From contig JBEIHO010000022.1 of the NCBI GenBank assembly GCA_040381215.1, positions 1-46,138 on the forward strand: a DNA stretch of 46,138 bases, in the 5' to 3' direction. The stretch is from SZUA-430 sp040381215 (GTDB lineage Bacteria; Pseudomonadota; Alphaproteobacteria; Micropepsales; Micropepsaceae). Positions 24,859 through 33,241 of the stretch are shown here, piece after piece; the first letter of the stretch is position 1; the number at the start of each line of letters is the position of its first letter. The position numbers were made by a program, and so were the translations under genes. The notes beneath the pieces were generated by a model. It saw only the letters and a list, made by a program, of their open reading frames with translations, had not been told where the DNA came from and ran no database searches.

Positions 24859-27366
24859 TCAGGACAGTCGCCCCGTCGCCGTTGCGAGCGTCATGTAGAC
24901 CTTGCCCGTTTGCGAGGCCAGATAGGTCTCGACCAGGACATTCTCGCGGTCATTGCGCGCCGTATGCTCGAGCAGGCTTTCGAACTGCGCGATGTAACGA
25001 TCAACCGTGTCACGGAATTCGCGGTCAGTCTTGTGCTTCTGGGCGATCATCTGCAGATGCTCTTGTCCCAGTGATCCGGCCAGCCTGCGGGCAAAGACGT
25101 TGCGCTCGCCGTTCCGGTACCGCTTGAGAAGTTCGTGCGGCGGGTCATCTTCAAGGAAGCGGCACAAGTCGATGGCCATCGCCTGCAGCGCCTCGATCAT
25201 GTGGCGCGATGACATCTGGCTTGCCGCGGCCTGCTGAGGCGGTTGCGGGGCAGGAGTGGGAGTAGCGCGCGGTGCCTGCGACACGCGCTGTTGCGGTGGC
25301 GTCGCGCGCGGCGGGGCCAGATCTGCACGCTCCGGGCGCGCCGGCTGCACACGCGGCGCGTCCGATGGCGTGCCCTGTTCGATCTGCTGTATTTCCCGCG
25401 GGTCAGCCCTGAACTGGGGGGCGGACGTGCCGCCGTGACCTGTCGCAGGCGCATGGCGCCTTTCAGCACTCTCCTTTGTTTCAGCAGCCGCCAGCAGGGA
25501 CTTCATGTCCCAGTTGCCGCGCTCGTCGGGACCAGCATCAGTCTCGTCCGCCGCCGGTCGCACGAAGCGGCGCGCCAGGTTGAACCAGCCGCGACCCTCC
25601 GGACCCTCCGCGCCTGACGCTGACAGGCGTTCAGCTGGCGCCGGACCGACGGGCCGGTTCTGCGAATAGCCGGCCATGGGAACCGCGGGATCGCTGATGC
25701 CGTCGTCGAAGTCGGGAACCGATTGCGGCACGGCCTGCGGCGGCTTGGAGCGCGTCGGCGCCGACACCCCCAGCGAGAGCCGCTCATCCGATGGACGCGA
25801 GGGCGCTGCCGCCTGCTGGTGTCGCGGTGCTGGCGGCGGCAAGGGCAGGGGCGCCTGCCCGCTGTCGCCCTGCAGCGCCCCGGAACCACGCGACATCTCG
25901 ATGCCCTGCACGCGATCGAAGGCGGCAGCCACACGCGTATTGAGATCCTTCATCGAGCGCGCCTGCTCGTCGATCATCTGTCCGAGCAGCTTGACGTGAC
26001 TGGAGGCTTCCGCCGGCATGTCCGCTAGCATCTTTGAAAGCCGCCCCACGCTGCCTTCGATCGTTTGTGAGGCCGAGGCTGCCGTGTCGCGCAAGCCAAC
26101 CAGCACCGACCCGAGCCGACCGGCCGCGTCGAACGAACTGTCGCCGGCGATCTTGATGCTCTGCACAGCCTGGTCCAACCCGCTCATGGTCAGCTCGGTC
26201 GAGGTTCGCAGCTTCTCCGACTCGCGCGCAAACAGCTTGGTGGTTTCAACGATGCGCAGCGCCATCGCCGACGCCGTGTCATCCATGCGCCGTGTGCTCT
26301 CGGTGGTGAATGTGCTGATCTTGCGGGTTTCCTCGGCCATCGCATTCAGCAGCTTGCTCATCCCCTCGCGCTGGAAGTCGAGCGCGCGCGCCATGTGATC
26401 ATTTTCCTGCTTGAGCCGGTCGATCGTCTCGGCAAAGGCGGCTCGCTGCCGCTCATGGCGGATGATGACCTGTTCGGAACGGGCCGCGGCAGCCTCCGAA
26501 GCGGAATCAAGCCGCTGCGCCTGCCGCTCGAGTTCCTGGCTGGTTTCGAGCGCCTTGCTCGAGACCGTCTGCGAAGCCGACTGCAGCGTTGAAACTAGCC
26601 CGGCAATGGCGCCATGTTCCGCGTGCAGGCTCTCGCTCGCCGTGCGCACGGCGGCACGCGCGTCCTGCAGGCGTGTCGTCAGGGTTTCAGACGCCGCCAG
26701 GACCACGGTGTCCAGCGCCTGCGTGAAATGGGCGAGCTTCTCGCGCTCGGCCCCGAGCTTTCCGGTTGCCTTCTCGACGCGCTCCTGCGCCGCTGACGCA
26801 GTCCGCTCTATGAGCGCGATGCGCTCATTGGCCGAGGCTTCGATGGCTGCCATGCGCTTTGCAGCCGTGTCGATCGACGCCGTCAGCGTGTCGAGTTCGC
26901 GCTTGATGGCAAGGCTGAGGCGCTGGACATTGCGCGCAGCCTGTTCGTCCGGCTTGAGCAGGCTCTGTGTCGAGGCCGCAAGCGCAATGGTCTGGCGTCG
27001 CAGGCTGTTGGCTTCATTCATGATCACGGCGGCAAACAGCGCCAGCGCAACCGGGATTACGCCAATGGCTGAAACGCCAAACAGCCACTCCGGTGACAGG
27101 TTGCTGACCCCATCCGGACCGAGCACGCCGATGCCATAGGCGCCGATTGCGGCAAGCCACAATGCGCTGAAAAGGAACACGGCCTTGAAAGGCGACAGGC
27201 CGCGCGTTTCGGCGCTGGTCGGCACCTCAGCGGCCGCAGGCGGCTGCCCGTCCGCCCGCACTTCCATGTCGGGCCGCAGCTCCTTGACGTCGTGCGATCC
27301 CGCCGTGGGGGCTCGCAAGGGTATGTCGGCATAGGGGCGGACATCCGCCGGCTGGACGCGCTGCAT
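24859..27366 (-). CDS. Coiled-coil membrane protein resembling polar marker TipN
   Basis: The ATG at 27366 gives 835 residues, with AGAGG eight bases upstream. A short N-terminal tail is followed by two membrane helices (about 60-82 and 92-114: FKAVFLFSALWLAAIGAYGIG; LFGVSAIGVIPVALALFAAVI). A long coiled coil runs from about 125 to 500, followed by a Pro/Arg-rich disordered stretch. The C-terminal domain of about 110 residues contains MIEALQAMAIDLCRFLED, ERNVFARRLAGSL, FRDTVDRYIAQFESLL and GKVYMTLATATGRL. This layout matches the Caulobacter pole-organising protein TipN, but I cannot confirm the family without a search. It would be an inner-membrane scaffold. The gap 27367-27660 upstream holds no visible gene. 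Confidence 0.8.
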   Translation of the reverse strand: MQRVQPADVRPYADIPLRAPTAGSHDVKELRPDMEVRADGQPPAAAEVPTSAETRGLSPFKAVFLFSALWLAAIGAYGIGVLGPDGVSNLSPEWLFGVSAIGVIPVALALFAAVIMNEANSLRRQTIALAASTQSLLKPDEQAARNVQRLSLAIKRELDTLTASIDTAAKRMAAIEASANERIALIERTASAAQERVEKATGKLGAEREKLAHFTQALDTVVLAASETLTTRLQDARAAVRTASESLHAEHGAIAGLVSTLQSASQTVSSKALETSQELERQAQRLDSASEAAAARSEQVIIRHERQRAAFAETIDRLKQENDHMARALDFQREGMSKLLNAMAEETRKISTFTTESTRRMDDTASAMALRIVETTKLFARESEKLRTSTELTMSGLDQAVQSIKIAGDSSFDAAGRLGSVLVGLRDTAASASQTIEGSVGRLSKMLADMPAEASSHVKLLGQMIDEQARSMKDLNTRVAAAFDRVQGIEMSRGSGALQGDSGQAPLPLPPPAPRHQQAAAPSRPSDERLSLGVSAPTRSKPPQAVPQSVPDFDDGISDPAVPMAGYSQNRPVGPAPAERLSASGAEGPEGRGWFNLARRFVRPAADETDAGPDERGNWDMKSLLAAAETKESAERRHAPATGHGGTSAPQFRADPREIQQIEQGTPSDAPRVQPARPERADLAPPRATPPQQRVSQAPRATPTPAPQPPQQAAASQMSSRHMIEALQAMAIDLCRFLEDDPPHELLKRYRNGERNVFARRLAGSLGQEHLQMIAQKHKTDREFRDTVDRYIAQFESLLEHTARNDRENVLVETYLASQTGKVYMTLATATGRLS

Positions 27367-27660
27367 GCAGGACCCTCTGGTCACGGTCGAGCCATGGGGA
27401 CGCGGCTCGAATTAACCAAAAACTTACCATTTTCAGGCCCGCCGCGCACGGCCCAAGATTCGTCACGCTGCAAGAGTTTGTGGATCGAAACCCCTTCCAC
27501 ATCAGCACGTTAGAAGAACATCAGATTAATGGGCGCAACGGGCTGCATTGCCCGGCGCATTCAGCAGCTGTTGTGGTCGAGGCTCCTGATTCGCGGATCA
27601 CCTCATGCTAGGGTGCGCACGCGGTCGCAGGGAATCGTTCCGAGGGGAGACGCAGGCGCG

Positions 27661-28368
27661 ATGGAACAACTGGCAGTGGCGTGTGCATTTTTCTTGTCGA
27701 TCCATTTGCTCGTCTCGGGTACCCGCTGGCGGGATTCCATCGTCGCCTCCATCGGTGAAGGCCCCTACGCAGGCCTGTTCTCGCTGGCAAGTATCGGCGG
27801 CATTGTCTGGATGGCTGCGGGCTACAATCAGGCCCTGCTGGGGGACAATCCACTGCTCTGGGATCTGGGCGAGGGCGTGCGCCACGCTGGTGGGCTCGTG
27901 ATCGCGTTGGCCTTTCTCTTTGTGGTTCCCGGATTGCTGGCGCCGAACCCGACCACGGTCGGCCAGGCCGCTCTTGCCGGCCGCAAGGACATCGTGCGCG
28001 GCATGCTGCGGATCACGCGCCATCCCTTCCTCTGGGGCATCGCGATCTGGTCCGGCTTCCACCTCGCCGCCAACGGGGACCAGGCTTCAGTCATGTTTTT
28101 TGGCTCCTTCCTGCTGCTCTCGGTGCTGGGTACGGCCTCGATCGATGCCAAGCGCCGCCGGCGAGACCCGGAGCAATGGAGCGGCTTTGCCAGCCAGACC
28201 TCAAACGTGCCATTCGCGGCAATTCTGCTGGGTCGCAATCAACTCGTGTTGTCGGAAATCATGGGCTGGCGGCAGCTTGTGGCGATTATCGTATTCCTGG
28301 GCGTGATGTTCACCCATCACCTTGTATTCGGTGTGTCGCCCTTTCCCGGCAGCTGGGTGCCTTTCTGA
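27661..28368 (+). CDS. NnrU-family membrane protein
   Basis: The ATG at 27661 follows a GAGGGGAGACG purine-rich site and gives 235 residues with several hydrophobic helices. RITRHPFLWGIAIWSGFHLAANGD is the diagnostic NnrU/isoprenylcysteine-methyltransferase-like core, and the N-terminal HLLVSGTRWRDS is also typical. NnrU proteins were first linked to nitric oxide reduction in denitrifiers but are widespread without that pathway. Relatives include the zeta-carotene isomerase Z-ISO, a heme enzyme. No denitrification or carotenoid genes are near, so the role here is open. Confidence 0.92.
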   Translation: MEQLAVACAFFLSIHLLVSGTRWRDSIVASIGEGPYAGLFSLASIGGIVWMAAGYNQALLGDNPLLWDLGEGVRHAGGLVIALAFLFVVPGLLAPNPTTVGQAALAGRKDIVRGMLRITRHPFLWGIAIWSGFHLAANGDQASVMFFGSFLLLSVLGTASIDAKRRRRDPEQWSGFASQTSNVPFAAILLGRNQLVLSEIMGWRQLVAIIVFLGVMFTHHLVFGVSPFPGSWVPF

Positions 28369-28444
28369 CCCTGCCCATTAACGCCTTGGTGGGTCCTCGT
28401 CACTAATCTTGCAAGCCGTGCACGCCAACAGGATGAGGTTCAAC

Positions 28445-28765
28445 ATGCCGCCAAGCGCCGTGGCCGTCGATTACGCGCATCTGCGTGTTCAGGCCGCCGA
28501 GGACCTCGACGTGATGCGCGAGGTGATGCAGCTGTTCCTGGTGCAGACCGAGCAGATCCTGGCCGCCCTCGCGGCCACCGAAGACCCGAAGGCCTGGAAG
28601 CAGCTGACCCACACCCTCAAGGGGTCGGCCCGCGGGGTCGGCGCGTTCGCCGTTGCCGAGGCCGCCGCCGCGGCAGAGCTGGCGTCCCTCGACCGGGCAA
28701 CCCTGGCGCCCCTGGACCGCGCCTTCGCCGACGTCCGCGGTTATGTGAGCGAAAATCCCCTGTGA
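28445..28765 (+). CDS. Stand-alone histidine phosphotransfer (Hpt) protein
   Basis: The ATG at 28445 (MPPSAVAVDYAHLR) has AGG seven bases upstream and gives 106 residues. The protein is one helical Hpt bundle with the phosphorylatable His56 in THTLKGSARGVGA. It should relay phosphate between a hybrid kinase receiver and a response regulator. Neither partner is in this window. It is followed 85 bases later by the MBL hydrolase gene; a CRP-like site overlaps its stop codon, so that gene may be transcribed separately. Confidence 0.93.
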   Translation: MPPSAVAVDYAHLRVQAAEDLDVMREVMQLFLVQTEQILAALAATEDPKAWKQLTHTLKGSARGVGAFAVAEAAAAAELASLDRATLAPLDRAFADVRGYVSENPL

Positions 28766-28776
28766 CCACAGTCACG
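28761..28776 (+). promoter_or_regulatory. Possible CRP/FNR-family binding site upstream of the MBL hydrolase
   Basis: TGTGA-CCACAG-TCACG differs at one base from the CRP consensus TGTGA-N6-TCACA. A -10-like TAGACT lies at 28816-28821, so the site would centre near -60 of a start around 28828. No good -35 is seen, which fits an activated promoter. The TGA of the Hpt gene lies inside the first half-site, so coincidence cannot be excluded. Confidence 0.3.
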
Positions 28777-28850
28777 CAGGATCATTTCGTTCAGGCACAA
28801 GCCGATCGTCCTCGCTAGACTGCACGCATTGGCGCAGGCAAGGAAAGCAG

Positions 28851-29675
28851 ATGGGTTTCAAGGTCAAGTTCTGGGGCACGCGCGGCACGGTTGCCTGCCC
28901 GGGACCCAACCATCTTGCCTACGGTGGCAACACCAGTTGCGTCGAGGTCGCGATGGGCGGCCGTCGTGTGATCTTCGATCTCGGAACGGGCGTGCGCAAC
29001 CTCGGCAAATGGTTCATGCGCAAGCAGTTGCACGAGGCCACCATTCTCATGTCCCACACGCACTGGGACCACATCCATGGCTTTCCCTTCTTCCAGCCAG
29101 CTTTCACCGCTGGCCATCATTTCCGCATCATGGCCGGCCACCTCGACACCGGGCTCAGCATCCAGAATGTGCTGGCGGGCCAGATGACCCATCCCTTCTT
29201 TCCCGTGCCGATCGATATCATGAAGGCGCAGATCGAATTCGTCGATTTCCGCGCGGGCGACGCCTTCAACATCGCTCCCGATATCCGCGTGCGCACGACC
29301 CGGCTCAACCATCCTGATGGCGCCACGGGCTATCGCATCGATTACCAGGGCAAGTCGCTCTGCTACGTCACCGATACCGAGCACGTGCCCGGCCAGCCTG
29401 ACCAGAACATCCTCGGCCTGATCGAGGGCGCAGACCTCGTGATCTATGACAGCACCTATACGGATGCCGAATTTCCGGCAAAGCAGGGCTGGGGTCACTC
29501 GACCTGGCAGGAGGGCATGCGCCTCGCCCAGGCCGCAGGCGCCAGGCGCCTGGCCATCTTCCATCATGATCCCGACCACGAGGATCACTTCATGGAGGAA
29601 CTCGAGGCCAACGCGCTTGCTGCCTGGACCGGCTGCTTCGTCGCGCGCGACAACATGCGCATCAACCTGATCTGA
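28851..29675 (+). CDS. MBL-fold metal-dependent hydrolase
   Basis: The protein has 274 residues from the ATG at 28851, preceded by AAGGAAAG. The N-terminus MGFKVKFWGTRGTVACPG and YGGNTSCVEV are typical of the phosphodiesterase-like branch (PhnP/RNase Z-like) of metallo-beta-lactamase-fold enzymes. The zinc motif HTHWDH spans residues 69-74, and further ligands lie in LNHPDG, VTDTEH and FHHDPDHED. The substrate is likely a phosphodiester or cyclic nucleotide, but this is inferred from the branch only. It ends exactly where the convergent sulfatase gene ends, with no base between the stop codons. Confidence 0.9.
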   Translation: MGFKVKFWGTRGTVACPGPNHLAYGGNTSCVEVAMGGRRVIFDLGTGVRNLGKWFMRKQLHEATILMSHTHWDHIHGFPFFQPAFTAGHHFRIMAGHLDTGLSIQNVLAGQMTHPFFPVPIDIMKAQIEFVDFRAGDAFNIAPDIRVRTTRLNHPDGATGYRIDYQGKSLCYVTDTEHVPGQPDQNILGLIEGADLVIYDSTYTDAEFPAKQGWGHSTWQEGMRLAQAAGARRLAIFHHDPDHEDHFMEELEANALAAWTGCFVARDNMRINLI

Positions 29676-31199
29676 TCAGGCCCGCGGCGCAGGCCGGCTG
29701 ACCAGCCCCTGCGGACTTGCCATCATGTGCGTCAGTGTCTGGTCCTCGTGCCTCAGGCGCCATGAAATCAGCGCCTGCGCATAAGACAGCGCCACCGATC
29801 GGTACGCGTCGTGGTCGACCAGGTTCACGAATTCGCCGGGATCCTTCACCAGGTCGAACAGCAGCGGCGCAAGCCCGGCGAAGTGCACATACTTGAAGCG
29901 TTCATCGCGAATGACGGCCAGGTTGCACTGGTGCAGCGTGAGCCCCAGCGCCTGCTCGGCGCTGTCGAGGCTGGCATCGCGGAAATCATAGGTCCAGTGC
30001 GCATGCGTCCGCCACCGCGAGGGCCCCGCGCTGCGCAGGAAGGGTTGCAGTGCGGCACCGTCGCATTGCGGCGGCACGCCAATGTCCACGTGCGACAGCA
30101 GCGTCGGCATGATGTCGACATGCTCGGTGAAGGCCTGCACGACGCGCCCGCGTTGCCCGTCAGCCTGTGCATCCGGGTCGCGAATGATGAGGGGCACGTG
30201 ATAGGACTGATCGAAATAGCCGCCCTTGCCCAGCAGCCAGTGATCGCCGAGTTGCTCGCCGTGGTCGCTCGTGAAGATGATCAGCGTCTTGTCCCACAGC
30301 CCCTCATGGCGCAAATGGTCAAACAGGCGGCCCAGGGCCGCATCCACTTCGCTCACCATCCCGTAATAGACGGCCTGCATGCGCTGCATCTTGCGCGCAT
30401 CATCAGGGGCGCCATGCAGGGGGTGTGAAATCTCGTGCTGCAGCCAGGGGTGCTGCAGGCCCTCGGCCTCGCGGTCCGCCGCCCGCAGGGGCATGGGCAC
30501 GTCCCTGGGATCATAGAGGCTGTTCCAAGGCGCCGAAGCGATCCACGGCGGATGCGGACGCAGCAGCGACAAGTGCAGCATGAAGGGCTGCGCGCGGCGC
30601 TGGCTGATCAGGTCGATGGCCTGGTCGACGTGCCAAGTCGTGTCATTGTCCTCGGCGCGTACCAGCCACGGCTTGGGCACATCGGCACCGTCCTCGTAGT
30701 CGGGCCCGCTCTCGCGCATCCAGATCACGAAGCGCTCGGGATCGGGCAGCGTATATCCCCGGGCACGCAGGTATTCCGCCCACGGCCCCGGGCTGTCCAT
30801 CCCGACATGCGCGACCGGGTTCAGTCCCGGCAGCACGTTTTCATAGGTGGTCAGCCGCGGGTCATCGCTTGCGACCTCGCGCGGATCGGGTGTCTGGTCC
30901 GTGTACCCGATAAGCAGCGGATCGTGTCCTGCCGCGCGCGCCTCCAGCGCCCAGTTTGTGTGCCGTCGGTCCAGCGGGGTTCCGTTCATGGCCACCCGAT
31001 GATTGTGCTGGTAGAGCCCCGTATGCAGCGTGGCACGGGCAGGCGAGCAGGGCGCCGTGTTGCAGTAATGACGCGAAAACAGGACACCCTCCCGCGCGAG
31101 GCGGTCGAGGTTCGGCGTGCGAACCATGGGGTGCCCGAGTGCCGAAAGGCAGTCGCCCCGCCACTGGTCTGCGGTGATGAACAGCACGTTGCGATGCAT
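29676..31199 (-). CDS. Sulfatase / phosphonate monoester hydrolase family protein
   Basis: The 507-residue protein begins MHRNVLFITADQWRGDCL with the metal-binding Asp11, and has the formylglycine signature CSPARATLHTG with Cys51. That cysteine must be oxidised to formylglycine by a maturase not seen here. IFTSDHGEQLGDHWLLGKGGYFDQSYHVPLIIRDP gives the second metal site. The lack of a signal peptide and the resemblance to Rhizobium phosphonate monoester hydrolase suggest a cytoplasmic phosphodiester/phosphonate or sulfate ester hydrolase. It starts 11 bases after the chorismate mutase stop and probably shares a transcript with it. Confidence 0.9.
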   Translation of the reverse strand: MHRNVLFITADQWRGDCLSALGHPMVRTPNLDRLAREGVLFSRHYCNTAPCSPARATLHTGLYQHNHRVAMNGTPLDRRHTNWALEARAAGHDPLLIGYTDQTPDPREVASDDPRLTTYENVLPGLNPVAHVGMDSPGPWAEYLRARGYTLPDPERFVIWMRESGPDYEDGADVPKPWLVRAEDNDTTWHVDQAIDLISQRRAQPFMLHLSLLRPHPPWIASAPWNSLYDPRDVPMPLRAADREAEGLQHPWLQHEISHPLHGAPDDARKMQRMQAVYYGMVSEVDAALGRLFDHLRHEGLWDKTLIIFTSDHGEQLGDHWLLGKGGYFDQSYHVPLIIRDPDAQADGQRGRVVQAFTEHVDIMPTLLSHVDIGVPPQCDGAALQPFLRSAGPSRWRTHAHWTYDFRDASLDSAEQALGLTLHQCNLAVIRDERFKYVHFAGLAPLLFDLVKDPGEFVNLVDHDAYRSVALSYAQALISWRLRHEDQTLTHMMASPQGLVSRPAPRA

Positions 31200-31210
31200 C
31201 GGCAGCTCCC

Positions 31211-31561
31211 TCAGGCGCTGGCGGACTTCGCGCGCCCCGCGTTGCGGTCGTCAAAGACGACGAATTCATGAGCGATGCAGCCTTCCATCAGCTGTCGCCA
31301 CACCGGCTCGGCGATTGCGAAGGGAAAGCCTTCCTGCTGGCAGGTTGCCTTGACCTTCATCAGGACGTCACGGATCCGGTCTTCGTCGCGCACCGCCGAC
31401 CGCTCGGGCTTGATGAGGCCCGCCCGCTCGATATAGGTCAGCCGCTCGGCGAGAAGCTGGACCAGGGCCCGGTCGATGCGGTCGATCTCGCGGCGGACAT
31501 CGGACATGCTGGCGCACTCACTTGCCGCAACCGCCGCGCGGTCAGCCTCGTGCGTTTTCAT
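31211..31561 (-). CDS. Chorismate mutase, AroQ type
   Basis: The ATG at 31561 (MKTHEADRAAV) is preferred because AGAGGG lies nine bases upstream; the ATG at 31570 would be too close to it. The product has 116 residues. The all-helical AroQ fold shows in VRREIDRIDRALVQLLAERL, IKPERSAVRDEDRIRDVL and PVWRQLMEGCIAHE, which carry the Arg, Lys and Asp residues that hold chorismate. It converts chorismate to prephenate for Phe/Tyr synthesis; similar small AroQ proteins serve in pyochelin-like salicylate pathways. Neighbours are not aromatic biosynthesis genes. The 31562-31747 gap to the divergent reductase is AT-rich near its right end. Confidence 0.88.
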   Translation of the reverse strand: MKTHEADRAAVAASECASMSDVRREIDRIDRALVQLLAERLTYIERAGLIKPERSAVRDEDRIRDVLMKVKATCQQEGFPFAIAEPVWRQLMEGCIAHEFVVFDDRNAGRAKSASA

Positions 31562-31747
31562 CGCAATCATCCCTCTTGTCTTTCGCCGACCGATTGCGGA
31601 TATGGCGGGTCATGCCCCGGGCGGCAACGTGTCATCCCGACGCGCAAGCCGCCGCGGCAGGGCAAACCGCCAGCATGCCTCTGGCGCCTCGCAGAATTCA
31701 CATGTAAAAGATACATAATAATTTGAATAACAGCAGGAATGAGTGAA

Positions 31748-32794
31748 ATGTCGATTACGGTTGCCCCTCCCGGCTCCGAGCACACGACCGATGTCGTCAT
31801 CATCGGCGCGGGCCCCACGGGCCTTTTTGCGGTCTTCGAGCTTGGCCTGCTCGACCTCAAGGCGCACCTGATCGATATCCTCGACCGCCCGGGTGGCCAG
31901 TGCACCGAGCTCTACCCCGAGAAACCGATCTACGACATCCCGGCGCTCGTCGAGGTCACGGGGCAGGGGCTGACCGACCGCCTGCTCGACCAGATCAAGC
32001 CTTTCAACGCAACGTATCATCTCGGGCAGATGGCCGAGCGTCTCGAGAAGTCGGGCGACGGCTGGACCGTCACGACCGACGCCGGCACGCGCATCACGGC
32101 GCGCTGCGTGGTGGTCGCGGCCGGTGGCGGCAGCTTCACGCCCAAGCGCCCGCCGATCGCCGGCATCGAGGCCTATGAAGGCAAGTCGGTGTTCTACGCT
32201 GTGCGCAAGATGGACACCTTCCGTGATCGAACGCTGGTGATCGCCGGTGGCGGCGACTCCGCGCTCGACTGGACGCTGAACCTGCAGCCGCTGGTGCGCA
32301 AGCTGACCCTCGTCCATCATCGCGACGGTTTCCGCGCGGCACCCGACAGCGTCAACAAGATGCGCGCGCTTGTGGCCGAAGGAAAGATGGAATTCATCGT
32401 CGCCAACATCAAGGCGCTGCAGGGGGCTGATGGGGCGCTGGGCGGCATCCTGCTCAACAACAAGGAACGCGGTGACTTCACGTTGCCCTGCGATGCGCTG
32501 CTGCCGTTCTTCGGCCTGACGATGAAGCTGGGCCCCGTGGCGAATTTCGGCATCAACCTGCATGAAAACCTGATCCCGGTGGACACCGGCACCTTCGAGA
32601 GCAGCGTGCCCGGCATCTTCGCCATCGGCGATATCAACACCTATCCCGGCAAGCTGAAGCTGATCCTCTCGGGCTTCCACGAAGGCGCGCTGATGGCCCA
32701 GCAGGCCTTCCGCTATTGTCGCCCCGAGGAGAAGCTCCGCTTCCAGTACACGACATCGTCCTCAAGCCTGCAGAAGAAACTGGGTGTGGCATGA
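31748..32794 (+). CDS. Ferredoxin-NADP reductase, thioredoxin-reductase-like type
   Basis: The ATG at 31748 is preferred over 31739 because AGGA lies nine bases upstream of it. The product has 348 residues. The FAD Rossmann motif is VVIIGAGPTGLFAVFELG, with RPGGQCTELYPEKPIYDIP next. The NADPH motif is VIAGGGDSALDW, and FAIGDINTYPGKLKLILSGFHEGALMAQ closes the FAD site. No CxxC redox pair is present, so it is the FNR type rather than a thioredoxin reductase. It passes electrons between NADPH and ferredoxin. Its stop overlaps the start of the 2Fe-2S ferredoxin gene (ATGA), making this pair a self-contained electron chain. Confidence 0.94.
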   Translation: MSITVAPPGSEHTTDVVIIGAGPTGLFAVFELGLLDLKAHLIDILDRPGGQCTELYPEKPIYDIPALVEVTGQGLTDRLLDQIKPFNATYHLGQMAERLEKSGDGWTVTTDAGTRITARCVVVAAGGGSFTPKRPPIAGIEAYEGKSVFYAVRKMDTFRDRTLVIAGGGDSALDWTLNLQPLVRKLTLVHHRDGFRAAPDSVNKMRALVAEGKMEFIVANIKALQGADGALGGILLNNKERGDFTLPCDALLPFFGLTMKLGPVANFGINLHENLIPVDTGTFESSVPGIFAIGDINTYPGKLKLILSGFHEGALMAQQAFRYCRPEEKLRFQYTTSSSSLQKKLGVA

Positions 32795-33105
32795 AACTGA
32801 TCGTCACCGACCGCAACGGCGCCGTCCACGAACTGAAGGGCCGCGATGACTGGTCCGCCATGGAAGTCATCCGCGACGCAAACCTGCCCATGGCTGCCGA
32901 ATGCGGCGGCGCCTGCGCCTGTGCGACGTGCCATGTCTATGTGGCCGAGGCCTGGCAGGAGCGCCTGCCGCAAGCCCAGCAGCAGGAAGTCGACATGCTC
33001 GACTTCGGTGTTGCCGTCCAGGACAACTCGCGCCTCGCCTGCCAGATCCGCCTGATCGAAGACCTCGACGGCCTCGAACTCACGCTGGCCCCCGAAAGCC
33101 TCTAG
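32791..33105 (+). CDS. 2Fe-2S ferredoxin, adrenodoxin/putidaredoxin type
   Basis: The ATG at 32791 overlaps the reductase stop. The product has 104 residues. Cluster ligands are in ECGGACACATCHVYV (C-x5-C-x2-C) and a fourth cysteine in NSRLACQIRL, the pattern of vertebrate-type [2Fe-2S] ferredoxins that serve cytochrome P450s, Rieske oxygenases or Fe-S assembly. The reductase just upstream is its probable electron donor. No P450 or oxygenase is present in the window. The stop at 33103-33105 is followed three bases later by a palindromic repeat. Confidence 0.94.
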   Translation: MKLIVTDRNGAVHELKGRDDWSAMEVIRDANLPMAAECGGACACATCHVYVAEAWQERLPQAQQQEVDMLDFGVAVQDNSRLACQIRLIEDLDGLELTLAPESL

Positions 33106-33107
33106 AG

Positions 33108-33237
33108 CTAATTTCGGTGACAGGAGTTAATTTCGGTGACAGTGCACTTATCTCAGCCAACATTTGAGCGCGGCATTGACGATCGAGCACAAGATAAGTG
33201 CACTGTCACCGAAATTAACTCGCACTGTCACCGAAAT
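33108..33237. repeat. Nested inverted-repeat element, copy 1
   Basis: A perfect 28-base inverted repeat has arms 33126-33153 and 33192-33219; the left arm starts GTTAATTTCGGTGACAG and ends TGCACTTATCT. The loop is 38 bases. Shorter outer copies of the same core (AATTTCGGTGACAG at 33110-33123; its complement CTGTCACCGAAAT at 33225-33237) flank it, so four cores occur in the order forward, forward, reverse, reverse. The element fills the gap between two convergent stop codons. A second copy is at 39772-39864. It could fold into a large hairpin and act as a bidirectional terminator. No transposase is nearby. Confidence 0.9.
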
Positions 33238-33241
33238 CAAA

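Noticed and set aside
27411..27428. CtrA-like motif TTAACC...TTACC upstream of the TipN-like gene
   Set aside because: The spacing and second half-site deviate from TTAA-N7-TTAA at two positions; a single weak match is not enough.
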